Shown here piece by piece: positions 24,561-37,554 of a stretch of DNA of 64,000 nucleotides. The translations under genes were made by a program, and so were the position numbers. The DNA comes from Calliopsis andreniformis (taxonomy: Eukaryota > Arthropoda > Insecta > Hymenoptera > Andrenidae): the NCBI RefSeq assembly GCF_051401765.1, contig NC_135073.1:3472001-3536000 (forward strand). The letters run 5' to 3'. Within the stretch, counting starts at the first letter, position 1, and every line of letters starts with the position of its first letter. The notes under the pieces were generated by a model that was given only the letters and a program-made list of their open reading frames with translations, searched no databases and was not told the DNA's origin.

Positions 24561-27157
24561 TGCGTTCTTTCGTGGAAATTATTGCTTTAATTCGTGTCGA
24601 CGCGATCGAACTAACGCGTTTTAATTTTTAATTGAATATCTAAATCCTACTTTGTTGTTATAATTAAAGGGTTAGCAAATTTATTTAACTGTTAAGTGAT
24701 AAGAGGACTAAATGTTTCAAATTGGTCCAGCAATTTTTATCCGATTTTAAGGTTTCACCCGTAAAATCTTTTTTAAAAATGTTGATGATGAGAAATATAT
24801 GCAGCAGTGGTTACATTTTTTATTAAATTATGTTTAGACTATTATTATTTGAGTAGTAATGTCGCCACGTTTTTCTTACGGTTCAACGTAAAGGTAATAC
24901 CAAAGATCGTGTTTAAAACTACTTTAGTAGCACTTTTTGCTTAGCATTGATATAAAAGCTACATTCTGTTTATCTTAAGCTTGACTTATCCTAAGTTTAT
25001 GAATAATATTTTACTATATGCTTTGTATATTATTCATCAACAGGTTTTGTTTATCTCGCTATCTTATCAATGATAATGCAACTTTTATTCAGTTATTTAA
25101 ATTTTAAATCCATCCTTCCGCCATTATCTAGGTTCACACTTTCTACTAATTGTTAGACCTAACTTCTACAGTACGATCAACTTGTTTTTAAGTTTATCAC
25201 TCTTGAAGCAATCAGTCTACTGATAAATACTATGTTTAACTTGAAAACTGTTCACAGCTACTGGAACACCTAGTTACCACAGAAACCAAGTATTAGCTCT
25301 TCGAAAATTTATAATGTCCTCTAACAATGTCTGAAGTTGGAACCAAAGTGCAAAATGCAGGAACGTTAATTGCAAAAAAAGTCGAAGACGCTGGTACTTA
25401 CTCGAACTAGCTATGGTTCGCGTTGCATTTGCTGTTCTACCACTAAAACTAAATTCCCGAACTTTTTACAAACCCGTTCGCAGTTTTCCAGGAATTGTGA
25501 GTTCTCGATTATACTGTTAAGAAGTTTGAACGAGTTCGTAGCTCTCTTTTCTTTCGAAACGTTCTCAAGTTCTTCGGTTCGATATTCTTATTGTTTTCTT
25601 TTTTTTTTTTTTTTTACAATTTCACCTAGCATATTACTCTCCGTTAAATTTTTCATTTTGGTCGTCTATTTATTCACCGCCTACGTTATTATCCTTCCTC
25701 AGCATCGAATCCATTAAAATGTCAATTCATTTTTATTTGTTACCCTTTTCATTTCTTTGCTCTTTGCTTCGAACAAAACACTCTCTTCAACGAGCTAAAC
25801 GAACTTGCACTCTCGCTTCTTGCTTTCGTCTTTTTTCTTTCTCGTATAAAACAAAGCTCGCTCACGGGGACAGAAATAACGATGGAATAATAACTTCTTT
25901 GGTTTTTAAATGACAGTCTTTCGACTCTTAACGCGCATCTTCGCTTCGTATTCCGCGCACGACGTGCCACAGTAATAACAGATCACTGAGATAACCATGT
26001 CTGACGATCGTTCGTACTCGTGACATAGTAATGCTCGATGACAAACACGAACCACCTATCACCGAGACAATAAGTGCATCAGAAATGAATGGCAGGCGAA
26101 TGCTGGTCGCATGAGTCGGAGGAACGTGTAATTCAATATCTACGAGGTATATCGGGATTATTGACGTTTCGAAAAAAATTACTTGATTACAAATTGATCA
26201 CGTTACACCGGCTGCAACCTTACCAAGTCGTAATATGGGTACTTGGTTGCTGTAGATGTTTTTTATGAAAGATACGATGGTAAATAATGACACGTCAATC
26301 AGGAAACGCTGCACATGGTTTCTGAAGTTAGTAATCTTCAAAAATTTCAAATTTCAAAACCTTTCACTAAAATGAGTGAAGAGTAATTTAAAAAAATCGA
26401 ATAGGTTTTTCTGAGAGTTATTAAGTACTAAACAGTAGGTATATATAAACTAGTTATTTATTTTGTATATTTCATATAATTCTTAATCAAGAAAGACAAG
26501 TGAAGTAAGTACCTAATATTTTGAAGTCTTTTGCATCTGTTCTTTACGTTCTGTATTTACTAACTATGTTTAGATTTCTATGATCAAATATCTTCTGCAA
26601 TTTCTCTAATTCTAAGATTTTATCACAAAGTCGAAATTTCTTTCAGATTTTATATTTTATTACTTAAAATGACCTAACGTCACTTCAAATAATTCACATA
26701 CTTCAGCTTATTTATTAACGATTCAACCGAAAGAGGAAAAGTACAAATTTATTCACCTATTGGAACAGAGAATTCCAAAGTACTAGTTAGTAACAAAGTT
26801 TAGCAAGTGTGTGCAAACTAGTACAGTTTGTGTAGTAAAATATACAAACAGTATAATTGCTAATAACAACATAAGCAAGACAACCAAAGTCCAAAGTTCG
26901 ATTCACTACATAATGGACGTTTAAAAGTTCAAAAAGATTCAAGCAATTCACAACTTCTGCATAATTCTAAACATTCTCACCCCAAGTTCAAAATAAATTC
27001 CAACAGTTTGAGAGAGGCAATAAGTTCAGCGTTGGTAATAAGTTTAGTCCATGGCTCAGTTTTCATTCCTAAGGAGAACTATGATTTCTCTATCTAATTG
27101 TAAGATCTTGAAACGATGGGATGAAAACCCTTATGATGAGGGCCCGAATTTGTTATA
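24561..27157. other. AT-rich DNA with one pyrimidine-biased, GC-richer stretch
   Basis: T/C-rich at 25440-25850 (including T17), CpG-bearing at 25910-26240, otherwise AT-rich. No gene. Confidence 0.45.
25599..25615 (+). repeat. T17 homopolymer in a pyrimidine-rich stretch
   Basis: Seventeen consecutive T bases within a longer T/C-biased segment at 25560-25850. The tract is followed by ACAATTTCAC with no AG or GT pairing that would make it a splice site. Confidence 0.85.
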
Positions 27158-27365
27158 AAAGGTGTTCGACAGCAGGTGTCAAAGATTTCAAAGGATGATA
27201 ATACATGTTAAAATAAGACGAAAATGAAAATAGATGAAATTGCTTTTCAAGTCTATTTTCCAAGTTACCAATTGTTAAGAAAGTGCCTAAAATACGCGTG
27301 AAATATGTCTGACTCGGGACTCATTTTACTGACTTCCCTGTGCCTGTTCTGACTAATGCACGCTA
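27158..27365 (+). repeat. Foldback-family repeat, copy B (one arm plus centre)
   Basis: It begins AGGTGTTCGACAGCAGGTGT and holds AAAATAAGACGAAAATGAAA, ATATGTCTGACTCGGGACTC and the inner ATTTTACTGACTTCCC, followed by the centre CCTGTGCCTG and AATGCACGC. These line up in order with the copy at 50993. The second arm is missing or has decayed past recognition. No coding potential is seen. Confidence 0.6.
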
Positions 27366-28020
27366 ATAACTAAATGAAATGAAGTCCTAAATGCAATTTG
27401 GTTATTCTTGATATGCATGTTAATTTAACATGTAGGTAGAATTTCCCCTTAAAACTTCTAACCCCTGTTGTCGGATACATTATACACATACATGTATAAT
27501 AGAACATTTCAAACGATATTTTCAAATTTTGTATACATATAAGTAGTCCATGTCGAAAAACCGAAGAGCTTGACTTCATCACGTATTTGAAATTGCCTAG
27601 ATTTACGTTACAAAATAAGTTATAAATTAAACTGCTTCAAATTTTTTACATAGACCACTTTTACAATTACCAACACATATAGATACGTATACAATATATA
27701 ATACTCCTATAGAGGTCATGCACATACATACCTTCGCACAAAGCATTGAACACGATTTCATCTTCTAATAATTGATCCTAAAGTTCTTTAGTTCTCAATA
27801 AAAAATCTCAAATCGTCCGAAACTGTTGCAAGCAAGTAGCCTAAAATTAATTACGAACAAGTGTATAGAAAATTGTAGTTACATAAATAACGTAGAAGTT
27901 TCAAAATCTCCGTTACAATTCTTCACAAAATAACTGACAACATCCATCAATTATATTCCCTAGCGACTCGAAGGTTATCAGAAGCCTTTGGTCATCCAGC
28001 ACAATTTTACTCATCATTAA
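27366..28020. other. AT-rich non-coding DNA
   Basis: Nothing recognised downstream of foldback copy B. Confidence 0.5.
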
Positions 28021-28480
28021 ACTCCAGATATCGCCTCGCTTCTATTGCCTTTCAGCACGGTGTCCATCAACGCGACTCGGAACATAAGACAGTAACTGCA
28101 GTTTATCAGTCCACTTCGGTAAATAAAACTGAAAGGTACGAGCAGGGGAGTCGTTGTCAAGTCGCAATATTTTTCCGCGAGCCGATGGCCTTTGTTCAGG
28201 CGAGTTTCCGTCTCGTTCCCGCTTCCGACACTCGAAACGATCGCGATATCCCGCGGCTCTCGGTCATGTCAACCTTCCGAGGGCGCCCCATTGTCCTGCG
28301 CCTTTCACCCTTGGAAATGAAGTAATGGAGGCTTGCCTTGAACTGCCTTTCCTTGTCCCACCACGACGCTCGTTTTAATCTTTTCCCTCGTGCTGCTCCT
28401 TCCCCTTCTTTTTATTCCCCTGCCTCGCCCTGCCTTTTTCTTTAGCCCCCTTCGCTCCTCATCACGCAATTACATTGGTT
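28021..28480. other. CpG-rich, pyrimidine-biased island
   Basis: Contains GATCGCGATATCCCGCGG and long CCTTCCCC-type runs on the + strand. The 74-codon frame inside has no recognisable feature. Confidence 0.3.
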
Positions 28481-29880
28481 TGTACAACCGCATTAGAACT
28501 ATTATTACATCAGCCTTATAACTTCGTATCGTGTGATACCGCGAATAGTATAATGTTTCTGTCGCCAGGTATTACGTGTCTGGAAAAAGTGAGAATTTTT
28601 TAGATGCGCCCAGCCGCGAGGTTTGTTTCAACCGCTGTTTGTAGCGAAGATTAATGACGCTACGTCGTCTAAACGGAATTGAATATAAATATTTGAATTG
28701 AACTTAAATTGATTTTGATACTTGGGAATCTCTTGAATATGAAATCACGTTAAAATGAATTTATTGACATTGTGAATTACAGGTTGGAACCGTGGCTATC
28801 TTAACAGCTCGAATCTTAGCGAAATTATGTTTTTGAATTGAAAACTGCAAATGATAAGGTTATTAGTTAAGTAGATAAACAATATTATGTGTGTTTATAA
28901 TCTTTTGACGTTTCAGTGAATAATGAAGCGTAAGGTTAATTAAAATATGATTAATAATTTAGGAACTTTAGAAAGCAGGTTTTCTGAAAGTAATTAAAAT
29001 TAAATTAATGTTAATTCATCTTAGGTAGATCTTCATCACGCTCTATAGTGATGCTTGTTACGTTCTAGTCAAATAGTTAGCTTTTTTCGTTTGTTCTTCT
29101 ATTAATACCAGAAACGAAATGATGGGAGAAAAAGATTGTATCTTGCTTTTATTGGCCATTGTAATAGCTTTGTTATAGGAATGACCTTGTAAAGTGCAAT
29201 ATTCTCACGTTATATTGCCTCCCATTTCATTGTTTTCATATCCTCTATTTTGCTTTCCGAAGTATTTCAAAGCATTGTTGTTGATTTTACGTAACACCCA
29301 TGAACGATTGAATTGAATAAGAAACGAGGCAAAAAATTCAGAACTCTATTCTTAGACAAGTGTATTATGCTTTTGATGTATTAGAGAATGTACTTAACTA
29401 TAGTAAAACAGTTATAGTCAAATTTATAATTAAATATACATTACAAATATTAGACAAGAATCCATGTGTAGATTGAAAGTAAAATCAATTGTATAAAGGC
29501 ATTTATATTACTGTTTGCAGAGATCAAATAATAACGCAATTTGATCTACCCTTAAATATAAATAAGAACGTGTAAATATAAAATGTATACAAAAATATAC
29601 GAATTGCTGTTTGTTGCATCGTCACAATTTTTCAGAACCGAAAAATTCGAATCATATTTCACAAAAAGGCATCAAGAAGAGGAAGAATTTAAAAATTTCT
29701 GAATTTGTGTATCAAAAATAGATTATAATTTTCTTCTGTCAATGATAACGTAATATAAAAGAAAGTGATAAATTTCCACATAGTTCTTAGATGATAAATT
29801 CAAAGCATAATAATAAATTACCGTTCTATTATCCGAAAATTATGTTTGCTAGTTACTGTCTCTAACCACACGGTTCTCCC
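28481..29880. other. AT-rich non-coding DNA
   Basis: Nothing recognised; TTAATTAAAATATGATTAAT-type AT cores near 28930 could bind homeodomain proteins. Confidence 0.45.
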
Positions 29881-31060
29881 ATAATTTTGTAATTACCAGT
29901 ATGGATTACTTCCACCTGCCTATATTCTGCGCTCTGACCACCACCGGCTACTCCAGCCGCAACAATCAAATTAGAACCGTCTTTCCGCCAGCATCATAGG
30001 TTTATATCTCGCGCCACTCGAGTTTTCCCTCGCTCGACTTCCTTCTTCGTTCTTGCAGTCTCTTTTTGGTCTATCTGGTAACACGTTTTTCTCGGTCGAA
30101 GGCTTAGAGATACAATAAAAATGTTTCTCGCGACTTCTTGTTCTCGGGTGCCGTGTGAGAGAGATGAGACGGTGTTCGAGAGGAGGGCTGTGGGGGAGGG
30201 TAAAAGGCTTTCGGAGATTTCGAGTGGTAATTTATTTCCGGTCGTGAGGACCGTCTGGAGTATGTGGCCAGCCGCGACAAAAGAAAACTATCTTCTCAAT
30301 CTTCTTTCCCTCCAACTTCGTCCCTTTGCCAGTTCCTCTTCTTATTCGACCTTCTCTCCAGCTCTGAATCCGTTTTCCTCGTCAGGATTCTAAGAGACGT
30401 CTGTAACGGTTTGCTTCAAAACTTTGTCACCGCGGATTAGGATGAAAAATTAGCCGAAGATCCATTAAAACTCTTGGCTGCTAGCCCTGACGCTTTGAAC
30501 TTTACGCACTAGTCGCTAGACAAAACTTTCGTTTGTGTCACGCCAATGGCTCCCCCTTGGATCAGTTGCTGTTACATCTCGCCCAGAGCAGAGCTCGCGA
30601 GTTGTTTATTCGCCGATGAGCGTTTCGATCGGAAAGAAACAAATTAGAGGTCATAAGTTAACCGAGATATCGGACCCCCATGTTGTCGTATTAAATTAAT
30701 TGTTAGTATGAGGAAACGCTTGCTGACCGGCAAGTCATTTGTCGAGACAACGAACCAATTACTTTCTGACGTACAATGAGAATAGGAATACCTATTCATT
30801 GTACATTAAACGACGTATCTGGTCCATTGTGGCGGAACATAATGGATATTATGTCAGGCGGGAAATGTCTCCTTGTCGTTTGTCGAGATACCGCTTCAAC
30901 GCTCTTTTCCTCCACAAAGACAAATGTTTTCTGGCCTCGTTGCTTGAGATACATCGTCGGGCTGTATTTGTTACACGAGTTGCTCAACGAACGAAGAGGC
31001 AATTGTCAATAGTTTGGCAAAGAGTTATTTTAGAACGCTGGCGCTCGGGATAATTTTTTG
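29881..31060. other. CpG-rich island
   Basis: GC-richer sequence with many CpG sites (30000-30640) passing into mixed DNA with overlapping frames on both strands at 30739-31053. No domain or splice-bounded exon is supported. Confidence 0.3.
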
Positions 31061-32140
31061 GTGTAACGTTTGTGAAATATAAGGCGAAAGCATGTCTTAC
31101 TTCATTAGACGACCTATTTCTAGGATAAAGGGGCTTTTGTTTAAATAAGAAGTTATGACCACATCGAGCCAACAATAAGAATAATTATTTATTGTTTTTA
31201 TTATGTACGTTGCCACTTACAAGATGGTAGCAGTTGAATTTTTATTCAACGATTTATAAGATTTTTCTTATAATGTCAAATTCCAGATATTTCATCATAT
31301 TCATAGTCTTCTTTACTACAGTTTATATACAGTATCTACGCTACAAAACAAACTTAAAAGCAACGAAATGATGCATCTGTGTCAATTTCTTTGCTTTATC
31401 AAAAGGATCGTTTTTTTAAATAATATCCAAACAAGTTTAAAAGAAAAATCTGATAACACAATTACTAATATGAACAAAATGATTCAAAGAAAAAACTATG
31501 AACCACATATATGAGTAGAAGATAGAAAAGTATATTCATTTAATTAAAAAAATTTGATTGTATATACTATACTTTTTAATCATCAGTTGTAAATGAGACT
31601 GACACTGAATTTCATTCATGCGGAGAGCTTTCTAATTACACGGCTTTTTCACTCTTCGATTGTTATTAGCGCCTATAGGCATTTTATGATTAATGAAAAC
31701 TATGCGTTAAGCACTTAGGATACAGGTACACCCATAAGGATGTAGGATTTCTGCATATAGCACGTGAAAAATACTTGAACTACCACATTCAGGGGTGAAT
31801 AATTTTTTGCCATTATGTAAAATTTATGAAACTGAATACGAGAGTGTGTATTCTATGTAGGTGATTATGATAAATACTGTAGGAGATATTAAAAATTAAA
31901 ATTGCTTCAGATGCCTTAATTTGTTGCAAGATATAGAAGTTTAGATAATTAAATATAGTATGATTCCAAGACTTTGATGTTTAAATATATGAAGTTTTAT
32001 AAAATAGCAGATCCAGTAAAAAGTGAGCTGTCATACCTACACAAAAAATTGCACATTATCAGAACCTAATTAGGATGCTATTCACAGCGTCTATATAATC
32101 ACTTAGCTTTTATACCGTCAATATACAGTATAAATTAACT
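31061..32140. other. AT-rich non-coding DNA
   Basis: Nothing recognised. Confidence 0.5.
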
Positions 32141-32950
32141 CGAGTATCTCCCAAGAGCACGTCAACGGCAGAAAATGAAGGCACCGCAACATACCGACGA
32201 GTCCCGCTATAAATTTCTTCGCGTTTCCCTCATCGTCCCCTATTTTCAGCTTTCGTTTCGCTCGCAAGACCAACAGGTATACTTGCTATGTCGTAAAAGG
32301 CCTAGCCGTAAAATACAGAGGGCGGAAGTCTAATTTTTCTTCCGTTTCGTGAGGCAGGAATTTGTCGTCCTAGCAGCCGTGTCTGCACGACAAATACACT
32401 TACCTCTCGAAAGCTCTTTTAAAAGAAAGTTAACATCAGCGTAGACATCCCGAACAGACGATCATCTTCTGCGACACCGAAGCCACGTCCTTTCGGCTCC
32501 TCTTCGATCTTCCTCCTGCTTCGCCCGGTCTCCCTTTCTCACAAGGAGAACCATAAAGAGCGGTACACGCGAATACGAGTGCCAGAATTGACTCTGTAAC
32601 GAGCACTGTAATAACAAACGGGCAACGACGTAAGTCGAAGGAATGGCTCTTTTACGAGTTTCTTGGGGGTCGATGGTGCTGGGAATGAGGGAGAAAGAGA
32701 AAGGACGAAATGCGGGATAGAAAGGACTGGTCACGTATTTCTCTCTCGTCGGTCGAATATGTGAGGATCGAACCATTAAAAGGATATTCCGTACGAATTT
32801 TTCGTGCATTAGGAGGGCAGGGAATTCGATAAGACGCTGGATTCTCGAGGGTGGTTGCGGGGAATAAACGATTCGTGGAAGTGGCCTATGTTTTTTCCTT
32901 TCCCGTGCTTTATCTTAACTTTTGTTCGATAAGTTAGTGAGTTTAGGTTG
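32141..32950. other. GC-richer island
   Basis: CpG-bearing DNA with a 115-codon minus-strand frame (32462-32809) that is Arg/Ser/Pro-rich and unrecognised. A good minus-strand donor-like GAG then GTAAGT occurs near 32400, with no matching acceptor or domain to make it an exon. Confidence 0.3.
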
Positions 32951-33010
32951 TATAGGGTGTTCCGTGCAAGTATTGCCATTGAGTGACGAAATTTCAAGAC
33001 TTTTCTTAAA
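32951..33010 (+). repeat. Repeat terminus of the AGGGTGTTC type
   Basis: TATAGGGTGTTCCGTGCAAG resembles the ends of the other AGGGTGTTCG elements but the interior does not match them, and I see no inverted partner within a few hundred bases. It is probably a truncated or solo end. Confidence 0.3.
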
Positions 33011-33540
33011 CTTTACAAAATATTGCGTTAAATAAATAGAAAAATGTTAAATAAATTAAAATCTGTTTCACGAATAGTAATTTTTTTTTAAATAACAATT
33101 ACATCATACACATTTATAAAAGATATAAGTGACGTATAATAATTCAGTACAAATTGTGCAGCGTTACGCTATATCAGGCATTGATAAACTCTACGGATCT
33201 TTTTTAAACTAATTATCGCGTTCACAGTCTTTATTTTCTGTATTTTTTATTTCATTTTCTTTATTTTCTGTTTTCTTGCACTTCATTATCAGAAACAAAG
33301 TATGGTATATCTGTTTTTGAAGACAATTTCTAATCCAAAAAGTCAAACAAAAGATCCAAAAAATAGTGTCAACCCTGTAGCGAGTGAATACTGTATCATA
33401 GTAAGGATCGTACAGGCAGATTTAAATCTTGACGTGTCGAATCAGGCGAAACTTTACGATCTAAAAATCGACTTAACTAGCTCCGTATAGCGCAACGCGA
33501 AAGTAACGTAATACAACGCCTTAAAGCGTAAATCGCTGCA
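33011..33540. other. AT-rich non-coding DNA
   Basis: No gene; a 62-codon + frame at 33302 has no recognisable domain. Confidence 0.45.
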
Positions 33541-33789
33541 TGAAATAGAGAGTAGAACGAGATTTTACTCGGCCTTATCCGTCGAATATTTCCGTGGCGG
33601 CGCATGCAAAGCGCGACGGGGAAAATAACGGGTGGGGGTTACCCTGGCGGAGTACAGGCGGAAGGTGGAGTCACGTAAGGGCGTTATTAAAAACGTGCTA
33701 GTAGGGTGGTAGTTTTCGAGGGCAATATGCGGCTGTTTGCTTCCGCGAACCAGCGGCCTCCTCGTTCCACGTGGGGCATCGACGAGAGG
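33541..33789. other. Compact CpG-rich island
   Basis: GTGGCGGCGCATGCAAAGCG and GGCGGAGTACAGGCGG in about 250 bases, ending at the repeat terminus near 33790. It may be a short regulatory element. Confidence 0.3.
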
Positions 33790-33940
33790 ATATATAGGGT
33801 GTTCGGTAAACTATTGTGCGCGCTCGCGGGAAACTGGCTAAAACACATGAAACAGACTCTGTCAGTTAATTGAACTGCTTTCATAGAAGTTACTGACCAA
33901 TTGAACAATTATGCTTTACTTTTTCTGAAACCAATTAGTC
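33790..33940 (+). repeat. Repeat terminus of the AGGGTGTTCGG type
   Basis: ATATAGGGTGTTCGGTAAAC is followed by CpG-bearing bases and then AT-rich DNA, with no inverted partner seen. It shares the terminal nonamer with the elements at 14971, 50993 and 53078 and is probably an end of a related non-autonomous element. The right border is a guess. Confidence 0.3.
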
Positions 33941-34309
33941 GATCTTGTGCAGTGAGACATTTTTTGGAACTCGATGAGTATTGTATTTTATATACTTTAG
34001 ATGGCCACTGAGAATATCGAAAAAAGTCTTCGTACACAGAAGCAACAAATGAATCTCGAAAGTATTTGACAGGCTATAGGTATTTGTATTAGTAATGATA
34101 AGGTAGTAACAATGTGCGTAATATGTGTCACAAAAGAACATAGTATTTCATGTGTAACTTATATTTATAATGAATGAAAAACAATTATACACATTCTTTC
34201 TAACATTATTTGTTTGCCCAGGTATTCTAGTTTAACGTGATTTAGCAATCTGTTAGTGATGAAATGTGGAAACAATTTCAGTAAAGACAGTTTTCCTGTG
34301 TTATGAAAA

Positions 34310-34384
34310 TCATGGGTTAAAAAAGACCAGTATGTCGGTCACCAATGTGTCACTGTCAGACGATCAATCGTCCGAGGGTTAAAC
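34310..34384. repeat. Possible TTAA-type element end
   Basis: TCGTCCGAGGGTTAA at about 34370-34383 resembles the inward CCGAG and GGGTTAA blocks of the MITE at 63360-63377. A second GGGTTAA occurs near 34314 but in the same direction, so a complete inverted pair is not present. It may be a half-element. Confidence 0.25.
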
Positions 34385-35220
34385 ACCTAAGTCAGGATTA
34401 TCACGTTTTAGAATTGTAATATGTATCTAATTCAAGCAAATAGTCATTTCCTATTTCTGTTCAGACTTCTATACAATGGCACTATGGATGTTCTAGAAGT
34501 CGACAATGGTTTAAAAAACGACACACATATTTTTCTCTCATCGATTATAAAGGTTTTGATATCTTTGACTAAAAACCAATTTCATCAATCATTATCCACA
34601 ATGATTTTTTATAAAACGTTATTTACGTCATACTTCTATATTTTTCCTCAGTTTTTCAAATAATAAATACCAACTATTCATTGTACCTACGTGTAATATT
34701 TCGAAATTAGGGGTACATTTCGGTTACAGATGTACATACTTCGTGATCTATTTTTCAAGAACCAATTAAAAGATATTAATTGTGTGCATGACAACGTGCA
34801 TACATACATATGCACCAACTGCCTGCTTGACTGTACTGTGACGTGTACTAGACACTATGTATTCGAACGAAGTAAGGGGTGAGAGGAGTTCTTCCTTGAG
34901 GGTTCAGACTCCTGCTGTTACCTCTCAAGGAGCCTCTCGGTCACCTTCCCCCTCTAATTCAACCCTGAACCGCCAACCCCCAATCTCCAGCCGCCACTCG
35001 GTTATTACTGGTTGGTCTCTTGGGAAGAGGTTATTATCCTTGCGACTCCTTTGCGATGAGTTTCTCTGGGTAGCTGATTGACGGCGCGGAAAACTGCATC
35101 CGGACGTCTTACGTGTGCTGCCTTCCCTATCACGCGACAGTGTTATCGTATTATCTTATTGGCCAAGGGACCTCTCGTCCTTTCTCGAAAATCTTGTTTT
35201 TCCGTGACGTAGATTGTTTA
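34385..35220. other. AT-rich DNA followed by a GC-richer patch
   Basis: AT-rich to about 34850, then GC-richer with AACCGCCAACCCCCAATCTC up to 35200. No exon is supported. Confidence 0.3.
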
Positions 35221-37253
35221 TACTAACCAAGATTATATTGTCATTTTGTGTGCCAATATCGTAAGCAGATGTGATTCTCTAGGGGAAGGAATATGCACAA
35301 ATACATAACTTCTTGCGGTTAACAATTTATCTATATCAATTTATCAATACATTTATTGTTTTAGTATAATTCTTCGCGTAGTTTTTGATGTTGTTCATTT
35401 ATTATGTTAGAAGATGTATTTATGTATTATCCATAAAATTAAACCTGAAATTTCTTAGGATTTGCATTAGGTTTGATATTTCATTTTATTAAAAGTAAAG
35501 TGCTGATCTCAAGTCATTTAAATGTAACTATTTCTTCTTGAAAAATGACCTAGACTTGAACCCCAGAAACAGCTTTCTCTTTCCATCGATTCTAATTGGG
35601 ATTTTAAATTTAATTCAGATATTATTCTAGACTCTAGACTAATTGGGTGATCATATTAACTAGTTCAGTAGGATGCAAAATTTCTTCGGACAGTATTGTA
35701 ACAACATTTCTTTTGTTATTCTAACAAAAATAGTCATACATAGAAATTGAGCCAATTTTATTACGATATACTTTCATATTAAATCATTTTTTATTAATAT
35801 GACCAAAATTAATTACTTCGAAGAACGAAAAGTACCTGAGTATAAAACTAATTTTCTTTCACAGCTTTTTTATCTGCATCTGTAAACACGCATTTATTAC
35901 AGTTTCTTACTATTTACTTTTACGTTAAGCAAAACAACAGGAAGTCGAATACAAATGCGCCTGTTTACATCGTGTTGTTGGAAAACTCCATTTAATAGCA
36001 TCGTAATTGATTAAAATCTTTGTAGACAATAACAAGTTTCATTGCAATATTTCAGAAGTAAAAGTTCTTCGAAGCATTCTTTCGATCTGCTTCTTTCGAA
36101 AAAATATTCATTCACTTGCAAGAGCAAACGCTTAGAAAGTTGAAGAAAACTCTTAAGAGACAAAAGTGAAGTTTCAATAAAGGAACAGTTACGAAATAGC
36201 AAAACTCTTTTATTACAATAACGTGGCAATCATTTCAAGTAAATCGAGCCCTAGGTTGTTCTTTAAAAATAATCCTTTTTTTATATATAATTAACTCTCT
36301 TTTCTATCGAGAACCTTATTTTCCACACGGTATCAAAATAGAGCAAATGTTAGGACATGAAGAAAAAGTCCTGCTTGAAAAATCGATGCCAAGTTTCAGT
36401 CTGTTCGATCTTGGGCTGCAGTTAATTCACTTCGACATGAAAGCCACCGTCGTTTTTATGATAAAAATTTCCCTGGGAACGGATTGACGGCGTGGAAAAC
36501 TGACGGGAAGACGTATCATATCGACTTTCTCGTTGAGTCACCGCATTAGCTTGTTTCCTGTTTGCGGTTTTATCTCGTGATTTTACCTCTTCCGCTTACT
36601 TTTTTCTTTCGAACAGAATATCGTTCTCTCGTTAAATAATCATCTTATCGAATGATACTAGCAACGCGAAAATTAAGGCAGTCCAAATACGGAACGATAA
36701 GGAATTTGTGTTCATGTGCATACTACTCGCTACCAGTTTATCAAACTTTGTTCACGTATTTCACACGGCTGCTTACTTTTGTATTAGCAATTCAGGAAAA
36801 CTTGTTTGAACTCCGCTGATTTGTATAACACCAAACTTTAGTTGAATAAAGTGTGCGGTATCTGGGAAAGCTTGTTTCTGTGAATTTAAGTGAATGGAAA
36901 TGTCAAAGTGCAGTATTTGGTGAATTGAGAAATAATCTGTCGTTTCTTACTAAATTCCTATTGGTTCGGCAATGTTTTTATTTCTTAATGAGAGAATGTT
37001 ACGAATTTAGGACAAGAATCTTCTCTTTGTTATTAAAATGATTGGTGAGATAACAGAATTGAGTGGTCAGTACCACTTGGCTTTTCTACGTGAATTTCGG
37101 AAGAACACTCACGGGAAATCGCTGCATAAAGTAATGAAGTAATAAAATTTCATTGCAGCAGCATAAGGAACGAAAGTCCGAACGTTTATTTCATAATTAT
37201 TTTAAAACTTTTATTATACCGTACATGTACAGGAATTTGTTCCAGAATCTTAT
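35221..37253. other. AT-rich non-coding DNA
   Basis: Nothing recognised, apart from a slightly GC-richer patch at 36380-36600. Confidence 0.5.
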
Positions 37254-37554
37254 TTAACCCATTCGCTAACAGGGTCTCCTGGGAAAACATGCACCACAGC
37301 CCAAGATTTTTTTCGTGATTATATGAAATCAATTGGAATAAATTTTACGTATGTGTATTTAGAACAATCTAAAAAAGTAAAATAAACATTCTTTCATTTT
37401 ACCATTTTAAAACTTAACAATTTTGTTTAATACACAACATGTTTAAACATGCCTTAGCAAATAGTCCAAAAACGTCTGTCACATATATGTGACGTTGGGC
37501 TGTGGTAAGAAACGTCACATATGTATATGAGACGGTTGGTAGCGAATGAGTTAA
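37254..37554. mobile_element. piggyBac-like MITE with TTAA target duplication
   Basis: TTAA at 37254-37257 and TTAA at 37551-37554 flank inverted ends. The left end reads CCCATTCGCTAACAGG then GTCTC; the right end, read inward, is CTCATTCGCTACCAACC then GTCTC. Deeper in the arms ACCACAGCCCA (37293-37303) has an exact inverted partner TGGGCTGTGGT (37496-37506). A 16-base perfect palindrome GTCACATATATGTGAC lies at 37478-37493 with a partial second copy near 37514. There is no transposase frame. TTAA targets and ends starting with C-rich bases are typical of piggyBac-superfamily elements, so it was probably mobilised by such an enzyme elsewhere in the genome. Confidence 0.68.

Noticed and set aside
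26895..26920. AAGTTCGATTCAC resembling a tRNA B box
   Set aside because: No A box at the right distance and no cloverleaf stems could be drawn.
32390..32415. Minus-strand GAG then GTAAGT near a 115-codon frame
   Set aside because: The donor is good but there is no pyrimidine tract directly before it and the neighbouring frame is low-complexity.
34204..34225. TTTGTTTGCCCAG followed by GTATTC
   Set aside because: The acceptor half is fair but the donor half is weak, far below the three accepted sites.
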